Part shown: piece after piece, positions 21,635 through 32,958 of the stretch | Layout: the number at the start of each line of letters is the position of its first letter | Numbering within the stretch: position 1 is the first letter of the stretch | DNA from: Closterium sp. Naga37s-1 | Lineage: Eukaryota > Streptophyta > Zygnematophyceae > Desmidiales > Closteriaceae | Assembly (NCBI GenBank): GCA_947471745.1 | Contig: CANJKZ010000088.1 | Coordinates: 496,001-560,000, forward strand | Direction: 5' to 3' | DNA length: 64,000 bases | The notes under the pieces: model-generated | Databases searched by the model: none | Told to the model about the DNA's origin: nothing | Seen by the model: only the letters and a program-made list of their open reading frames with translations | Translations under genes and position numbers: made by a program

Positions 21635-22741
21635 GAACCTGCTATCTGCTGGCCAACTGAAGGAGAGCGGAGTGCAACTGAAGGGCGACGGCGACGAGAT
21701 GCTGCTCGTCGCCGCGACCGGGGAGGTGCTCGGTCGAGCACGCTACACCGGACGAGTCCTCTGCATCGACCTTCGCCCCTGCCCGACGCGGTCGCAGTCG
21801 ACCGAGATAGTGGCTCTGAGGACGATCGTCTCGGTGACGAAGTCGACCCCTGACCGGTTGCATGCGAGGCTCGCGCACGTCGGCGTCGACACGATCAAGA
21901 GCTCGGCGAAACATGAAGTTGCTACTGGGCTCGACATCACTCCGTTGACCGGAGCAGACCCGCCATGTGTCTCGTGCGTCGGAGGAAAGCTGGCACGGCA
22001 CACCTTCCCCGACAAAGGCTTGGACGCCGAGGAGGCACTGGCTGTCGTGCACATTGACTTGTGTGGGCCATTTCGGTTTGCTGCCAAGGATGGCAGCTTG
22101 TAATTCCTACTACTGAAGGATCGCAACACTCAGTTTGTGTGGGTGATGCCGGTCGCTAAGAAGAGCGACATGCTGCGGGAGTTCCAGAAGTGGCTGGTGC
22201 TGGTGGAGAAGCCGGCAAAGAAGTCGGTGCTGATGCCTCGCTCAGACCGGGGAGGGGAGTTCCTCGGGAAGGAATTCACCGACTTCGTCGACGGCAAGGG
22301 CATCGTCCACGACCTGACGTGCCTTACACTCCGCGGCAGAACGGCATGGCTGAGCGGGAGATGCGCACGGCCGTCGAGTGTGTGAGGACGATGCTGGTGC
22401 ACATGGGCGTGCAGCACCAGTAGTGGCACCTTGCTCTACAACAAGCTGTCTGGATGCGCAACTGCTTGGAGCGGTCGACGACGCCGCCGGGGACGACTCC
22501 GTACCAGCTGCTGACTAGGAAGAAGCCCGACCTCACGCTGGTGCGTGTGTGGGGCTGCATGGTGCAGTTCATGGTTCCTGAGCAGCATCGCGGTGGGAAG
22601 CTGGCGCCGAAAGCTCGCTGGGGGCTTCACCGGGGCGTGTCGCCGGAGAATAAGGGCTGGGAGGTGCTAGACCTGACCGACAACAAGGTGGTCACGTCGG
22701 TCGAGGTGATCTTCTACGAGACGTTGTTGCTGGAGGTGTGA
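21635..22741 (+). pseudogene. Copia-3 integrase
   Basis: Pre-integrase segment: LHARLAHVGVDTI with the paired His and CVSCVGGK with the paired Cys. Catalytic core: HIDLCGPFR (first Asp), SDRGGEFLGKEF (second Asp) and RQNGMAEREMRTAVECV (Glu). Then VRVWGCMVQFMVPEQHRGGK and KGWEVLDLTDNKVVTS. Breaks: TAA at about 22102, a frameshift around 22320 and TAG at about 22421. The integrase inserts the cDNA; this copy cannot be expressed whole. Confidence 0.85.
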
Positions 22742-24583
22742 AAGGCGAAGTTTGGGCCGGCGTCGGGGCGGACGCAGGCACACCCGCCCACGGACACCTC
22801 GACAGCGACGGCTCCCTTGCTCGCCGAAGTCGATGAGCCGGCTCATGAGGATGTTGTGGAGGTTCTTCCACCTCCCCCTATTCTTGCTCCTCCCTTCCCC
22901 GTCGCAGATCGGCCTGCGTCGACACCTGTGTCGGCCACCGGCAATGAGGGGAGCCTCGAGGCGTCGCCTATGGCACCGGGCAGTGGCATCGCTGGCGGTC
23001 AACAAGGTGCCAAGCTTGACGACTAGGATGGGAAGCCGTCGACGACAGGGGAGCAGCATACAGGGGAGCCAGTCAAACAAGAGGCAGCAGCAGGGGTGCA
23101 GTCGACAGGGGAGCAGCAGACGGGGCGGTCGACAGGGGAGCTATCGAAGTCGGCAAGAGGTGAGCAGCTGGTCAAAGGTTCAAAGCAGCTGGTCGACGAC
23201 TTGGCCATCGACGAAGACGGGGAGCTGTCGGCAGAAGAAGAGTCCACCGACAGCGACGTGGTGGAGGTGCCGATCATGAAGCCTGAGCTGCGACGCACAG
23301 GTGAAGCTTGACGGCCGCCGGAGCGGCTGAGCTTCCACGCCTGCCTACTGCCAGCTGCCTTCACCACTGTGTACGACGAGGTCAACAACGACCTGTTGTA
23401 CGACGACGCCGAGGAGGATGAAGAACTGCCGGAGCTCGACCCCGACGTGCATGCTGACCCCGAACACCACTGGGACATCGCCACGATGGCGGTGAAGGAG
23501 GCGATGGCGAGCTGGAAGGGCGAGGCGGTGAAGGCCGCCATGGAAGAAGAGATCTGCAGCCTCATCGGCATGGGCACTTGGGAGCTGGTTGAACGCCCAC
23601 GCGGGGTGAACATCATGAAGAACCGGTGGGTCTTGACGACCAAGTACCGCATCGACGACACCGTCGAGCGCAAGAAGGCGAGGCTGGTCATGAAGGGCTT
23701 CACGCAGGTGTGCGGTGCCGACTACGACGAGACGTACTCACTGGTGAGCAGCTACGTCACCCTGAGGATCTTCCTCAGCATCGTCGCCGTCCTCGACCTC
23801 AACCTGATGCAGCTCGACATGAATAACGCTTTCCTGCAGAGCAAGCTCGAGAAGGTGCTCTACATGTACCAACCAGAATAGATCGACAGTGGGACCGGCC
23901 GGGTGTGTAAGCTGCTGAAGAGCCTCTACGGGCTGAAGCAATCGCCGCTGCTGTGGTACAGGGCACTCGATGGTGTGCTTCTGGGCGCTGGCTGGAAGAA
24001 GAGCCAGGTCGACGAGGTGCTCTAATTCAAGGCCGGCGACAACGGAGTGACCTGCTGGGTGCTGGTCTACGTTGACGACCTGCTCGCCGCCAGCAGCAGC
24101 CCCGCGATGCTGAAGGAGCTAAAGCACGAGCACGGGAGGTACGTGTTTGTCTACGAAGGGGCCGCCGTCTCCTGGTCGAGCTCGCGCATCAAGTGCGCGA
24201 CATTGTCGTCGACCGAGTCGGAGTACGTGGCGGCCACGGATGCAGGCAAGGAGGGACGCCGACTTCGTTTCCTTCTTGCGGAATTCAAGCTACTCGACGA
24301 TGGGAAGCCGACCATCCTCCGCGTCGACAACAAGTCGACAATCATGGTTGCTGAGGGCTTGGGGCTGACGGGCAATCTCAAGCACATGGAGCTACGCTAC
24401 GCCTGGCTGCAGCACATGGTGAGACGTGGGAAGTTCATGCTGAAGTACATCCCGACCACCGAGCAGCCGGCCGATTTTCCGACAAAGGCACTGCATTTTC
24501 CGGCTTTCAACCGGTGCTCTGTCCCCATTGGCCAAGTTCGTCTGGTCGACGTCGGTGATGGCGACGATGATGTGCAGGAGTAG
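22742..24583 (+). pseudogene. Copia-3 reverse transcriptase and RNase H
   Basis: After an acidic linker (22742-23340) come RT blocks: MASWKGEAVKAAMEEEI, GTWELVERPRGVNIMKNRWV, ARLVMKGFTQVCGADYDETY, LDMNNAFLQSKLEKVLYMYQ, LLKSLYGLKQSPLLWYRAL and LVYVDDLLAAS. Right after LKELK (~24123) the sequence jumps to the RNase H end (VSWSSSRIKCATLSSTESEY, LRVDNKSTIMVAEG), so the RT thumb/connection and half of RNase H are deleted. Stops at 23879 and about 24024. Confidence 0.85.
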
Positions 24584-24712
24584 GTGCCGTGCGCGTCTGC
24601 ATGGCTAGTGCGGTGACGGCATGCTGTGTGTGGGGTGCACGCCGAGGACGATTTTTCTCCGTAGTGTGCTGCCGTGTGGGCTGGGGGCCCAAGCGTGAGC
24701 GCGGCAGGAGAG

Positions 24713-25814
24713 TGTTAACGGGAATGGAGTGTTGGCCCCGCCCTCGCTTGGGCAATGCCGACAACTTGGTCAGATGTACGGGAGTGGCAGCCGACCATTC
24801 AGAGTGGGAGAGCTGCTCGACAGGCTTCGTCGAGCTACAGGGGACCGCTGTGCTGTTGCTGTCGACCAGGGAGCTCGACAGTTGCAACTGACTGGTCTGG
24901 GCGAAGGGTGGGCCGTCAACGAGGAGGGGCAGTTCGATCGGAAGGTCGACGAAGCAGTCCGTCGAACCTGGCTGTTAGACCCGGAGGTCGACGGAGCAGT
25001 CCGTCGACTTGCAGTTTGACTAGGAGGTCAACGAAACAGTCCGTTGACCTGACAAGTGAGCAGCGGTCGACGAGGGGAGCTCGGCGACAACAGCTGACAG
25101 TTCTGGTCGACGGAAGGGGTCCGTCGACCAGGGGATAGCTCGACGGGAGCTGTGGTCGACCAGGGGCACGTGGTAGTCGACCAAAGGGACCCAGCGGTCG
25201 ACCAGAGGCACTTGGTGGTCGACCAGAGCACCTGGGATTGTCCAGGTCGACCAGGTAACCTGCTCGGCGAGTTCTGCGAAGGCACGCGAACGTCGTCGAG
25301 GTCACGATGGCGAAGGCGACTTCGGGTTGGTATCCCGAAGTCGATGTGGCTCGTCAGGCGCAGACAACAGCCGACGGATGCACAACGGTGCAAGTCGGGC
25401 CAATCGTCTGCACGCACCTGCGAGCGTGCGCACTGCTGTCTTCTATGGGGCAATGCTGGACAGCCGCTCTGCTATAGCGTTGGCACACTGTCGACCTGCT
25501 GTGTTGGCAGGTCGCCTTTATGTAGTGCTGGCGCGGCTCCTCTACGCAACGCTGGCAGGCGGTCGACCATGCTGTGCTGTCGGTCGACCAGGCTAACAGC
25601 AGAGTTGCTAGGTGCCTGACGTAGTCATTGTTGTCATTGCTTCAACAATTCTGTAATTTCGACTTTGCTAGAGGAAACTCTTGCCGATTTCTCCTGTGAT
25701 TGTGCAAGCACTAAGAAAATAGGCAAAGCTACGATCACTCCTAGTATCTCGTGCCAACCCCCGTAGTCTAGCTCATTATCGTTGTAGAGTGAATCTCCGC
25801 ATGGTGCGGTGAGC
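24713..25814 (+). repeat. Copia-3 3' LTR (~1.1 kb)
   Basis: Same start (TGTTAACGGGAATGGAGTG) and content as the 5' copy, with scattered substitutions and small indels. Gypsy gag follows at 25815. Confidence 0.82.
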
Positions 25815-26599
25815 CTTGGCTTGACCTGGTGGATACCACCATGACCCTTGCGAATGTGCGTCCCGAGGCTCGCGTCACCGCAGCTACTCGTGCATTGGAC
25901 AAGGTGGCCAGCAAGGCAGTGTACGGCACTAAGAAGTAGGCGCAGGGACCGTTTGAATAGCCAGAATTCTGCTTCGCGCTGAAAGAGGCATTCATGGTCA
26001 AAAAGTCCAACCTGGAACTGCGCGGACGCCTTGAGAGTATCAAGTGTCGTTACCGTTCGGTGCAGGACTATGCGGTCGAGTTCGAAGCCGCAGCACGAAT
26101 GCTCCAGAAGCCCTTGTCTGAAGAGGAGATGATGCACACTTTCATGAAAAGCCTTCCTGTCAAGCTGCAGCAGGCACACGTGACCGGTGGCATGACCAAT
26201 TGGACGACTTACAAAGAGATGAAGGAGCAGGTGATAAAAAATTACAACATCATTCGCACGTACGTGTATGATCCCGACAAGCCAGGCCAGCAGCCCCGTG
26301 CTGAAGGCTCTGGTGGTCATGGGAACCGGCCCCAGAATGCGAAGGGTGGAAGTGGTTGGAACAAAATGCCTTTCCACCAGCGTGGGCACCAGACGGATCC
26401 GCAAGCCAAGAGAGCTAGCGGAGGGGGAGGGCGTGGCCCTTACAACCCGAATTTCTCCGACAAGCGGTGCAACGGATGTGGAAGGATCGGGCACATCGAA
26501 AGGCAGTGCCGTGACAAGAACCCAATCAAGTATTATGGGAAGCCTAAGCCAGGCGGCGCTGGACCTTCTGGAAAGAAGGATTTCCATAAGCCCAACTAG
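25815..26599 (+). pseudogene. Gypsy gag, capsid and zinc knuckle part
   Basis: Retrotransposon gag core: FALKEAFMVKKSNLELRGRL, SVQDYAVEFEAAARMLQKPL and EEEMMHTFMKSLPVKLQQAH. Then a basic Gly-rich linker and a CCHC knuckle (CNGCGRIGHIERQC, ~26470-26510). The frame from 25994 to 26599 is open; TAG codons at about 25939 and 25960 lie upstream. It is the C-terminal partner of 17461-17999. Confidence 0.85.
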
Positions 26600-28121
26600 G
26601 GTGTGGGTACCTAGTTGGATGTGTAGATCGAGTGGATGAGGCATATGTGCTGTGTGATGATGATATATTAAAGCTAGAGAAGCTTGCTGATTGCAAAATC
26701 TCTTGTTTGTTTGCCTCTTCTTTTAATAAAAGCTATGTTTTTTTATCCTCGATCATACCCACTTGAGAACATTTCCATGGAAGCACTGCAGGATAAGTTT
26801 TTAGTTATTTTCTGTGGATTGGACATTCTCCCCTCTGTCATTAAAGTTGTGAGTCGTTGCACTCAAGAGCACCCCCTGACTTCAGTCGCGTTGGTGACTC
26901 GCAGAGTGAAAGGCGAATTGTTCAATGCGCTTCGTGGATGGCCGGTCCTGGCGGCGTGGGACAAGGGACACCATGTATGGTGGACCAACTCTCAGTCACA
27001 TGGTCGTGCTCGTCACAACGTCAAGGTGTATTTAAAACCTTCGACGAATATTGTGGCATGTCCTATTCGCCGAAAGCATCAACAAAATTTGTTGCTTGCG
27101 GGTAGCGTGAACGAGGAAGATGCAAAAATCCTTGTTGACACGGGTGCAGCTGTTTCCCTCTTTGACGAAAATGGGCCACAACGCGCTAATCCTCGTTGAA
27201 GGACCGTCTTGCCCCATTCTCCTTGGCGATGATAGCATCATCCCAAGCAAAGGGCAGACACGGATGAACATGGAGATTGAGGGTTATCACGAAGAGATCT
27301 GCGCGTATGTTTTACCCCTTCTCGCAGACGTCGACCTTGTCCTTGGAATGGATTGGCTTCGAGCGAATGAAGTGAAGCTCGATTTCCATGACAATACGGT
27401 CTCATTCTCAAAGAATGGTGACACTTTCCAGTGGCAAGTGCCTAAGGACTTGATCACAAATGACCAACCCACGTTGGAACGCCCTGACGTGAGTTTTGCG
27501 CTCGCAAACGAGTTCAGAGAGCATGTTCGACAAGCCGATACCTTCTTTGTGGTACAGCTTGAGAATGATGAACACGAGATGCCTGGGGTCGAGGATTTCC
27601 CGCCTCATATGAAAGCCCTGGCGGACGAGTTTGCGGAGGTTTTTGAGCCCATCCCAGATGGCCTTCCTCCGGACCGTGCTGGTGGTCATACCATCCTTGT
27701 GGAACCTGGAAAACTCCCACCTTTTAGACCTCTGTATCGCCTCAGTCCAGCTGAGTGCGTGGAGGCTAAAGAACGAATTGAGGAATATCTTAGGAAGGGA
27801 TTGATTGAACCAAGCGCATCACCTTATGGAGCGCCGATCTTGTTTGTGAACAAAAAGAGCAGAGGGTTGCGCATGTGCGTAGACTACCGTGCTCTGAACA
27901 AGATAACGGTGAAGAACAGGTATCCCCTACCAAGGATAGAGGACATGTTTGACAAACTCCAGGGTGCCCAGTGGTTCAGCGCATTGGACCTCGCGCAGGG
28001 GTATCACCAATTGCGCATCACTGAAGAAGATGTACCCAATGCGGCTTTCCGATCGCCGTTTGGTCATTTTCAGTGGCGAGTGTTGAGCTTTGGGTTGACC
28101 AATGCTCCTGCCTCTTTTTAG
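26600..28121 (+). pseudogene. Gypsy protease and reverse transcriptase, N-terminal part
   Basis: The frame 26684-27199 ends in a retropepsin active site ([20 protein letters not shown]). A frameshift near 27180 leads into 27120-28121: [32 protein letters not shown], then RT with [60 protein letters not shown] and [18 protein letters not shown] at 28119-28121 replaces a Gln codon in the conserved APASFQ motif; RT continues directly after it. 26600-26683 holds nothing recognisable. Confidence 0.88.
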
Positions 28122-30504
28122 AGGGCTATGAATGATGTCTTTCGTGAGGCGATTGGACAGTTCGTTCTGGTCTGTCTGGATGATATCTTGGTTTATTCCA
28201 AGACAGAAGAGGAGCACACGCGACACCTTAAGTGGGTGTTGGGGAAACTACGAGAGCATAAGTTCTATGCTCTGTGGAAATGTCATTTCTACAAATGCGA
28301 GCTGGAATATCTTGGCTACCTCGTGGGAAACGATGGTCTCAAAGTAGACCCAAAGAAAGTTGTCGTAGTCCAAAACTGGCCGGTGCCACAAGATGTAGGT
28401 CAAATCAGGTCGTTTTTGGGACTGGCAAACTATTTTCGTCGAATCTTGCAGAATTATTATACCATTGTTGCTCCATTGATGGCCCTCACTCGCAAGAGTA
28501 GCGCTTGGCAATGGACACAGCAATGCCAAAAGGCATTCGACGAGGTCAAGCAAATGCTGACCATCGCTCCGGTACTGGTTTTACCCGATCCGACGAAACC
28601 CTATGAGGTGGTTACTGACGCCTCATTACTAGGGATTTGGGCTGTCCTCTTGCAAGAGGGGAGACCAATGGCATTTGAGAGTCGAAAGCTCTCCCCGGCA
28701 AAGCAGCGCTATACGACGTCCGAAGAGGAACTGTTGGCGCGCGTTCATGCGCTACGAACATGGCGATGTTATCCGGAGGGTGTGGACTTTGTGGTTACGA
28801 CCGACCACTGTCCAAACACCTACTTCTCTACCCAAGCCACGCTTAGTCAACGTCAAGCCCGATGGGCGGAACTCCTTAGTGGGTTCACTTTCGATATTCC
28901 ATATCGAGCAGGCTTGACGAACCTGGCTGACCCCCTCAGCAGACAGCCGATACGGGCAGCAACACAGCTAGACGACACAGAGGATGCGGCATTATTTTCT
29001 GCTCGCTTCAGTGTCCTAGCAACGGCTCGAGTGAGTAAGATTACCTTCAGTAGTTTTCTGAAACGCATCCGCACAAGGTATCAAATTGACTCCTGGTTTC
29101 AGAACCCAGGAAACACAAAGGAACTCAAGTGGGAGCATAAGCTCTGGTGGCGTAAGAAGGAGATTGTTGTACCTCACGTCGGTAACCTGCAGAATGACAT
29201 TCTGGAAGAAGTGCATGCCACTAAGTACGGAGGACACCTAGGGGTCAAGAAGACTAGGTGGGCCTTGAGTGATGTGTACTGGTGGCCGGGATTGGGCACT
29301 GAGGTCCAGCAATTCGTAGGGCGCTACGACGCATGCACACGAAATAAAACGAACACAAATAAGCCTGGTGGTTCACTTCAACCACTTGAGATCCCGAATG
29401 AACCTTGGGAGAGCGTATCCTTGGATTTTATCACGGATCTTCCCAAGACTCGCGATGGCCATACAGCGATCCTAGTGTTTGTGGATCGTTTGACAAAAAT
29501 GGTGCATTTCGTGGCTACGACAACTGACGTATCTGCAGAAGATACTGCCAAATTGTTTGTGGCGCACATTTTCCGCTTACACGGGTTACCACATGTTTTG
29601 GTGTCCGATCGGGATCCGCGCTTCACAAGGCGGTTCTGGCAAGAAGTCACACGGACACTAGGAACGAAGCTTAAGATGTCATCGGCGTTCCACCCACAAA
29701 CCGATGGGCAGACAGAACGAACAAACCGGACACTTGAGCAGATGCTTCATTCATTGATTGGCCCAACTAAGGATGATTGGGATGAGATGTTGCGTGTCGT
29801 TGAAATTCGCAGTGAACAATTCAGTTCATAAAGATACACGTGAGAAACCCTTCATTCTGAACTGTGGTCGGCATCCCACAACACCTGCTACGCATGGGAT
29901 CGGTAGATAGAATATTCCAGCTGCTCAAGACTTAGTTAGCAAGCTGCAAGAAGCGCTTAAGTCTGCTCGCCATTGGCTGCAACTCTCTCAGCAGCAACAA
30001 AAGTCTTACGCCGACATGAAACGCCGGGAAGTCTCATTTGAGGTCGGAGACAAAGTTTTGTTGAGCACGAAAAACATTCGTCTCAAAATCCCTGGAGCAC
30101 GAAAGTTGTTCTCTTGATGGATTGGGCCATTCGAGGTGATCAAGCGTGTTGGTGTGGTAGCCTACAAGCTTAAGCTACCTGACACTTTACAGATTCACAA
30201 CGTCTTCCATGTGTCTCTGTTGAACAAGTACGTTGCAGAGGGCAAGTACTTGCCGCCACCAACGATCGTCCTGGGGGAGGAACTGTTTTATGAAGTCGAA
30301 CAAGTGCTGATGCATCGTGATCGACAGCTCGGCCGCAAGACAGTACGAGAGTTCCTCATCAAGTGGAAAGGCTATGGGCCTGAGCACAACTCATGGGAGC
30401 CAAAAGAGCATTTGACTGAAGCTGCAATTCTGTCATACATGGCAGAACTGGCCCGACGGGTTGCGCAGAGCCAGTGGATGGTGTTGACCCTGGTCGTAAT
30501 GTGA
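28122..30504 (+). pseudogene. Gypsy RT end, RNase H, integrase, chromodomain
   Basis: 28128-29831 is open: CLDDILVYSKTEEEHTRHL (RT catalytic LDD), RSFLGLANYFRRI, RNase H (VVTDASLLGIWAVLLQEGRP), integrase zinc finger (HATKYGGHLGV ... DACTRNK, with Tyr replacing the first Cys) and DDE core (LDFITDLP, VSDRDPRF, HPQTDGQTERTNRTLEQ). A frameshift near 29815 and stops at about 29910 and 30117 follow. The C-terminal part has WIGPFEVIKRVGVVAYKLKL (GPY/F) and a chromodomain (VEQVLMHRDRQLGRKTVREF, IKWKGYGPEHNSWEP). The chromodomain would direct insertion to marked chromatin. Confidence 0.88.
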
Positions 30505-30579
30505 CTCGGCGTGCTCGAAGCGCTCATCCTCAGAAGCACCCTATGGCAACGGGGACGTTGCCACCTAGGGGGGGAGGAG
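30505..30579 (+). other. Gypsy 3' UTR and polypurine tract
   Basis: Short non-coding spacer that ends in TAGGGGGGGGAGGAG, an excellent polypurine tract, immediately before the 3' LTR TGTAACGC. Confidence 0.8.
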
Positions 30580-31217
30580 TGTAACGCATACTATACCTAA
30601 CTACCACTAATTTCCTAAGTCAACATCGAGAGAGTGCTCGATGAGAAGGACTCGAATGGAATTGGGAAGGTTGGGTTGGAAAGGAAGACTGGTTTGGTTT
30701 TCCAAACCCTCAACCTTGAGGCTTGGAAACATTCCAACCTATCAAAGTGAGGATTGAATGGTTGGATTTCCGACCAATCACAATTTGCAAGTTGTTGTTA
30801 CAATCCAACCAAACAACAAAGCAACCATACAAATCTATTAAGTTGGGTTTCCCAACCAAACAAAATGCCACGTAGGCTCCAAGCCTATGAGCTCCCCAAC
30901 CATGGAAGCCATGGTTGGGAAGAGCCCCCAAGGGGTGTTGTGGAAGGGGTTAGAGCTAACAAGCTCATTCCTCACTTCCCAACTCCAACATACCAATTTG
31001 GAAATGGGATTTCTCTAAGTCTTTACTCTCTGTCTAACAAACTCTCCTTCACAACTAGAGTTGTGTTTTCTTCAAGGAAAAGTTCTACAAGAAGCTACCT
31101 ACCCACTTGCTAAAGTTTCATCAACATTCTTCAAGCTCTTTTTCTCCTCTCAAGCTTCAGGAGTTCTATCAAGGCTAGATTATCCCTTGGTGGGATTAGT
31201 TCATCTTGGAAGTCTTT
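30580..31217 (+). repeat. Gypsy 3' LTR, proximal part
   Basis: Starts TGTAACGCATAC after the polypurine tract and matches the 5' LTR from 30795. It breaks off at CTTGGAAGTCT where the Copia-4 LTR begins. The end of the LTR is found 21.5 kb away at 52796-52846. Confidence 0.87.
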
Positions 31218-31370
31218 GTCAAATGTTTATAAGTTCTAGATGTTAGTTATTCTAGGCTACAGTGAGTTGCCCTCGAAAGGGTACAACATTCTCTAGGTCG
31301 ACACTTGTATCTCATTGTTCCTACTCACTCACACAATTCTCTCGACACTTCTTCCTAGTATAATTTAAGA
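31218..31370 (+). repeat. Copia-4 5' LTR (153 bp)
   Basis: Begins TGTCAAATGTTTATAAG and contains ACAATTCTCTCGACACTTCT near its end; the next bases TGGTATTAGAG form a decayed PBS (31371). Its start and organisation match the other 131-160-bp Copia LTRs. The final CA expected of an LTR has decayed (AAGA). Confidence 0.75.
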
Positions 31371-31382
31371 TGGTATTAGAGT

Positions 31383-32439
31383 AGGTAATTTTTCTCCTTT
31401 CCACGCTTCCGCTCCCTCCCTTAGCCGGTCCTGAAGCGCCCGTCCCTTAGGCTCCATTTCGTCGTGGGTAGGACGGCCCCCGCTGGCCTCGTTTTCGTCG
31501 CGTTCAAAGGCCCTCGTGGGCCTCGTTTTTTGTCGCGTTTAAAGGGCCCCGCTGGCCCCTCGTTTCGTCGCGCTCCAGAAGGGACCCCACCCCCCCCCCT
31601 CCCGCGGGCCCGCGTAGTCGTGCTTAGCCCGCAACAGCCGCGCGTGCACGCAGCAGGCACACACGCACCAGCAGCAGCAGTGCGCGCATTAGCCAGCAGC
31701 AGCCGCGCACGCCACTGCAGCACACGCTTGCAGCAGCAGCGCTCGCATTGCATCAGCAGCGCGTGCATTGCTGCAGCAGCGCGTACATTGCTGCAGCAGC
31801 ACGCCTAGGCAGCAGCGCGTGTTACTGCAGCAGCACGGCTAGGCAGCAGCTAGCCACCAGCTAGTCCCTCCCACCCGCCCACAGCCCCTTTCAACCGCTC
31901 ACAGCCCCTTCCAACCGCTCACAGCCCCTTCAAACCGCTCACAGCCTCTTCCAACCGCTCACAGCCCCTTCCAACCGCTCACACCCCCTTCCAACCGCTC
32001 ACAGCCCCTTCCAACCGCTCACAGCCCCTTCCAATCGCTAATAGCCCCTCATCACGCGCGCACACCACCCAGGACCACCCGACCTCTGTTGGTTCGACAC
32101 TCGCGTCCCTCATACTCACACTATTTCGCACCGTCGCAGATGGAGGCCGCTCCACTTAGTTGTTTAGGCTAGTCCTGACGTTCGTTGTTAGCTAGGTCTC
32201 TCCTCGCTCCGCCAGCCCCTCGAACGACTCTCCTGCTCCTCGATCGGCTCATCAGCCCTGCCTCCTCCAGCCGTCTGCTCCTAGCTCTGCTAGCTCCCAA
32301 CTCCGTTCGTTACTAGACTGGCGTTCCTAGCTCAGTTTTCCTCCGTGCTCCGGCAGTACCTCGCCTAGTCCCACCTGACGCTCCTCGCTCCTAGCTCCGT
32401 TTGCTCCATGCTTCAGCTGCTTCTAGCCTAGTATCCAAT
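31383..32439 (+). repeat. Repetitive leader of Copia-4
   Basis: About 1 kb with no credible gene. It holds CAGCAG-rich imperfect repeats (31660-31860), about eight copies of a 20-bp unit CTCACAGCCCCTTCCAACCG (31877-32040), then TC-rich sequence. This parallels the leaders of the other Copia copies. Confidence 0.75.
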
Positions 32440-32958
32440 ATGGACGCAGACGCGGGCAATCCATGTGTTTGCGTCCGCGACGACCACTCTGCAGCGCGGT
32501 GCTTCCGCCGCCTTGAAGACCTCTACCGTACACGCTGGGGTCCTGAGGCGATCACCCCGTGCTAGGCTTGCCTGCTAGCCCGTAAGATTCCTGTATTTGA
32601 ACTGTCGATGGATTATGCTCGTTAGTATGCTTTATATGCTGATGTTGACCAAAGTGCTTATGGATATGTGTGCTCGTGTGTTTGTAATCTAGGATGCTTG
32701 CCTCCTGTTAGTGTAGGCCTGTGCCTCTCTAGTCTAGGTGCTTGTGTCTCTGCTCTAGGTGCTTGTGTAGCCTCCGGACCTGACACGCCTCCGGCTGAGG
32801 CGTCTCTGTTGTTCACGATGGATTTTGGCGTGTCGCAGTGTTTCTTCCGCGACCATACCACCCTCACACCACTTCTTGCTCCGGTTCCGGTAGCTCTGGC
32901 TGATCCTTCTTCAGGACCAGCCGTTGCGCGCAGCTCCACCACCCTCCCATGCCCTGTG
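32440..32958 (+). pseudogene. Copia-4 gag finger and protease
   Basis: ATG 32440 opens MDADAGNPCVCVRDD. The finger is C-x1-C-x4-H-x4-C (32464-32502), followed by FRRLEDLYRTRWGPEAI, the counterpart of the SRLDDTWRAEFG block in sister elements. Stops occur at about 32563 and 32621. The protease segment (FTMDFGVSQCFFRDHTTLTP) has DFGV where DSGA is expected. No UBN2 gag domain is found upstream. The reading is cut by the TRIM at 32959 inside TTLPCPV and resumes at 33340. Confidence 0.78.

Larger units (their letters stand above)
18000..25814 (+). mobile_element. Copia-3, GTCGAC-rich LTR retrotransposon nested in Gypsy gag
   Basis: Two direct repeats of about 1.1 kb (18000-19101 and 24713-25814) flank a 5.6-kb interior with Copia domain order: zinc knuckle, protease, integrase, RT, RNase H. 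Both LTRs start TGTTAACGGGAATGGA; a purine-rich GGCAGGAGAG lies before the 3' LTR. The outer edge of the LTR is clear on the left and less certain on the right: homology ends at GTGCGGTGAGC. The flanks GATGT and CTTGG do not match, so no target duplication is seen. Many stops, a 20777-21634 insertion and an internal deletion show it is dead. Confidence 0.88.
16468..31217 (+). mobile_element. Gypsy chromovirus (Ty3 type), split by Copia-3
   Basis: A plus-strand Ty3/Gypsy element with a 5'-truncated LTR (16468-16975), PBS, gag (17461-17999 and 25815-26599), protease-RT-RNase H-integrase (27100-30120), C-terminal chromodomain (~30295-30430) and 3' LTR (30580-31217, completed at 52796-52846). Domain order RT-RNase H-integrase-chromodomain defines chromoviruses. 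Copia-3 (18000-25814) sits inside gag. Many stops and frameshifts show it is old, which fits its being the host of younger insertions. Confidence 0.9.

Noticed and set aside
20772-21644. Mutator-like insertion with ~10-bp duplication GAACCTG(T/C)TA
   Set aside because: One base differs within the 10 bp. Shifting the boundary gives inverted ends TGTTA/TAACA and a perfect 5-bp duplication GAACC, the normal signature of an LTR.
18000-25814. A target-site duplication for Copia-3
   Set aside because: Left flank GATGT and right flank CTTGG do not match. The right edge is uncertain by a few bases and no shift I tried gives a duplication.
31877-32040. CRISPR-like array (20-bp repeats)
   Set aside because: Units are contiguous without unique spacers, and the DNA is eukaryotic. 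They are leader minisatellites of Copia-4.
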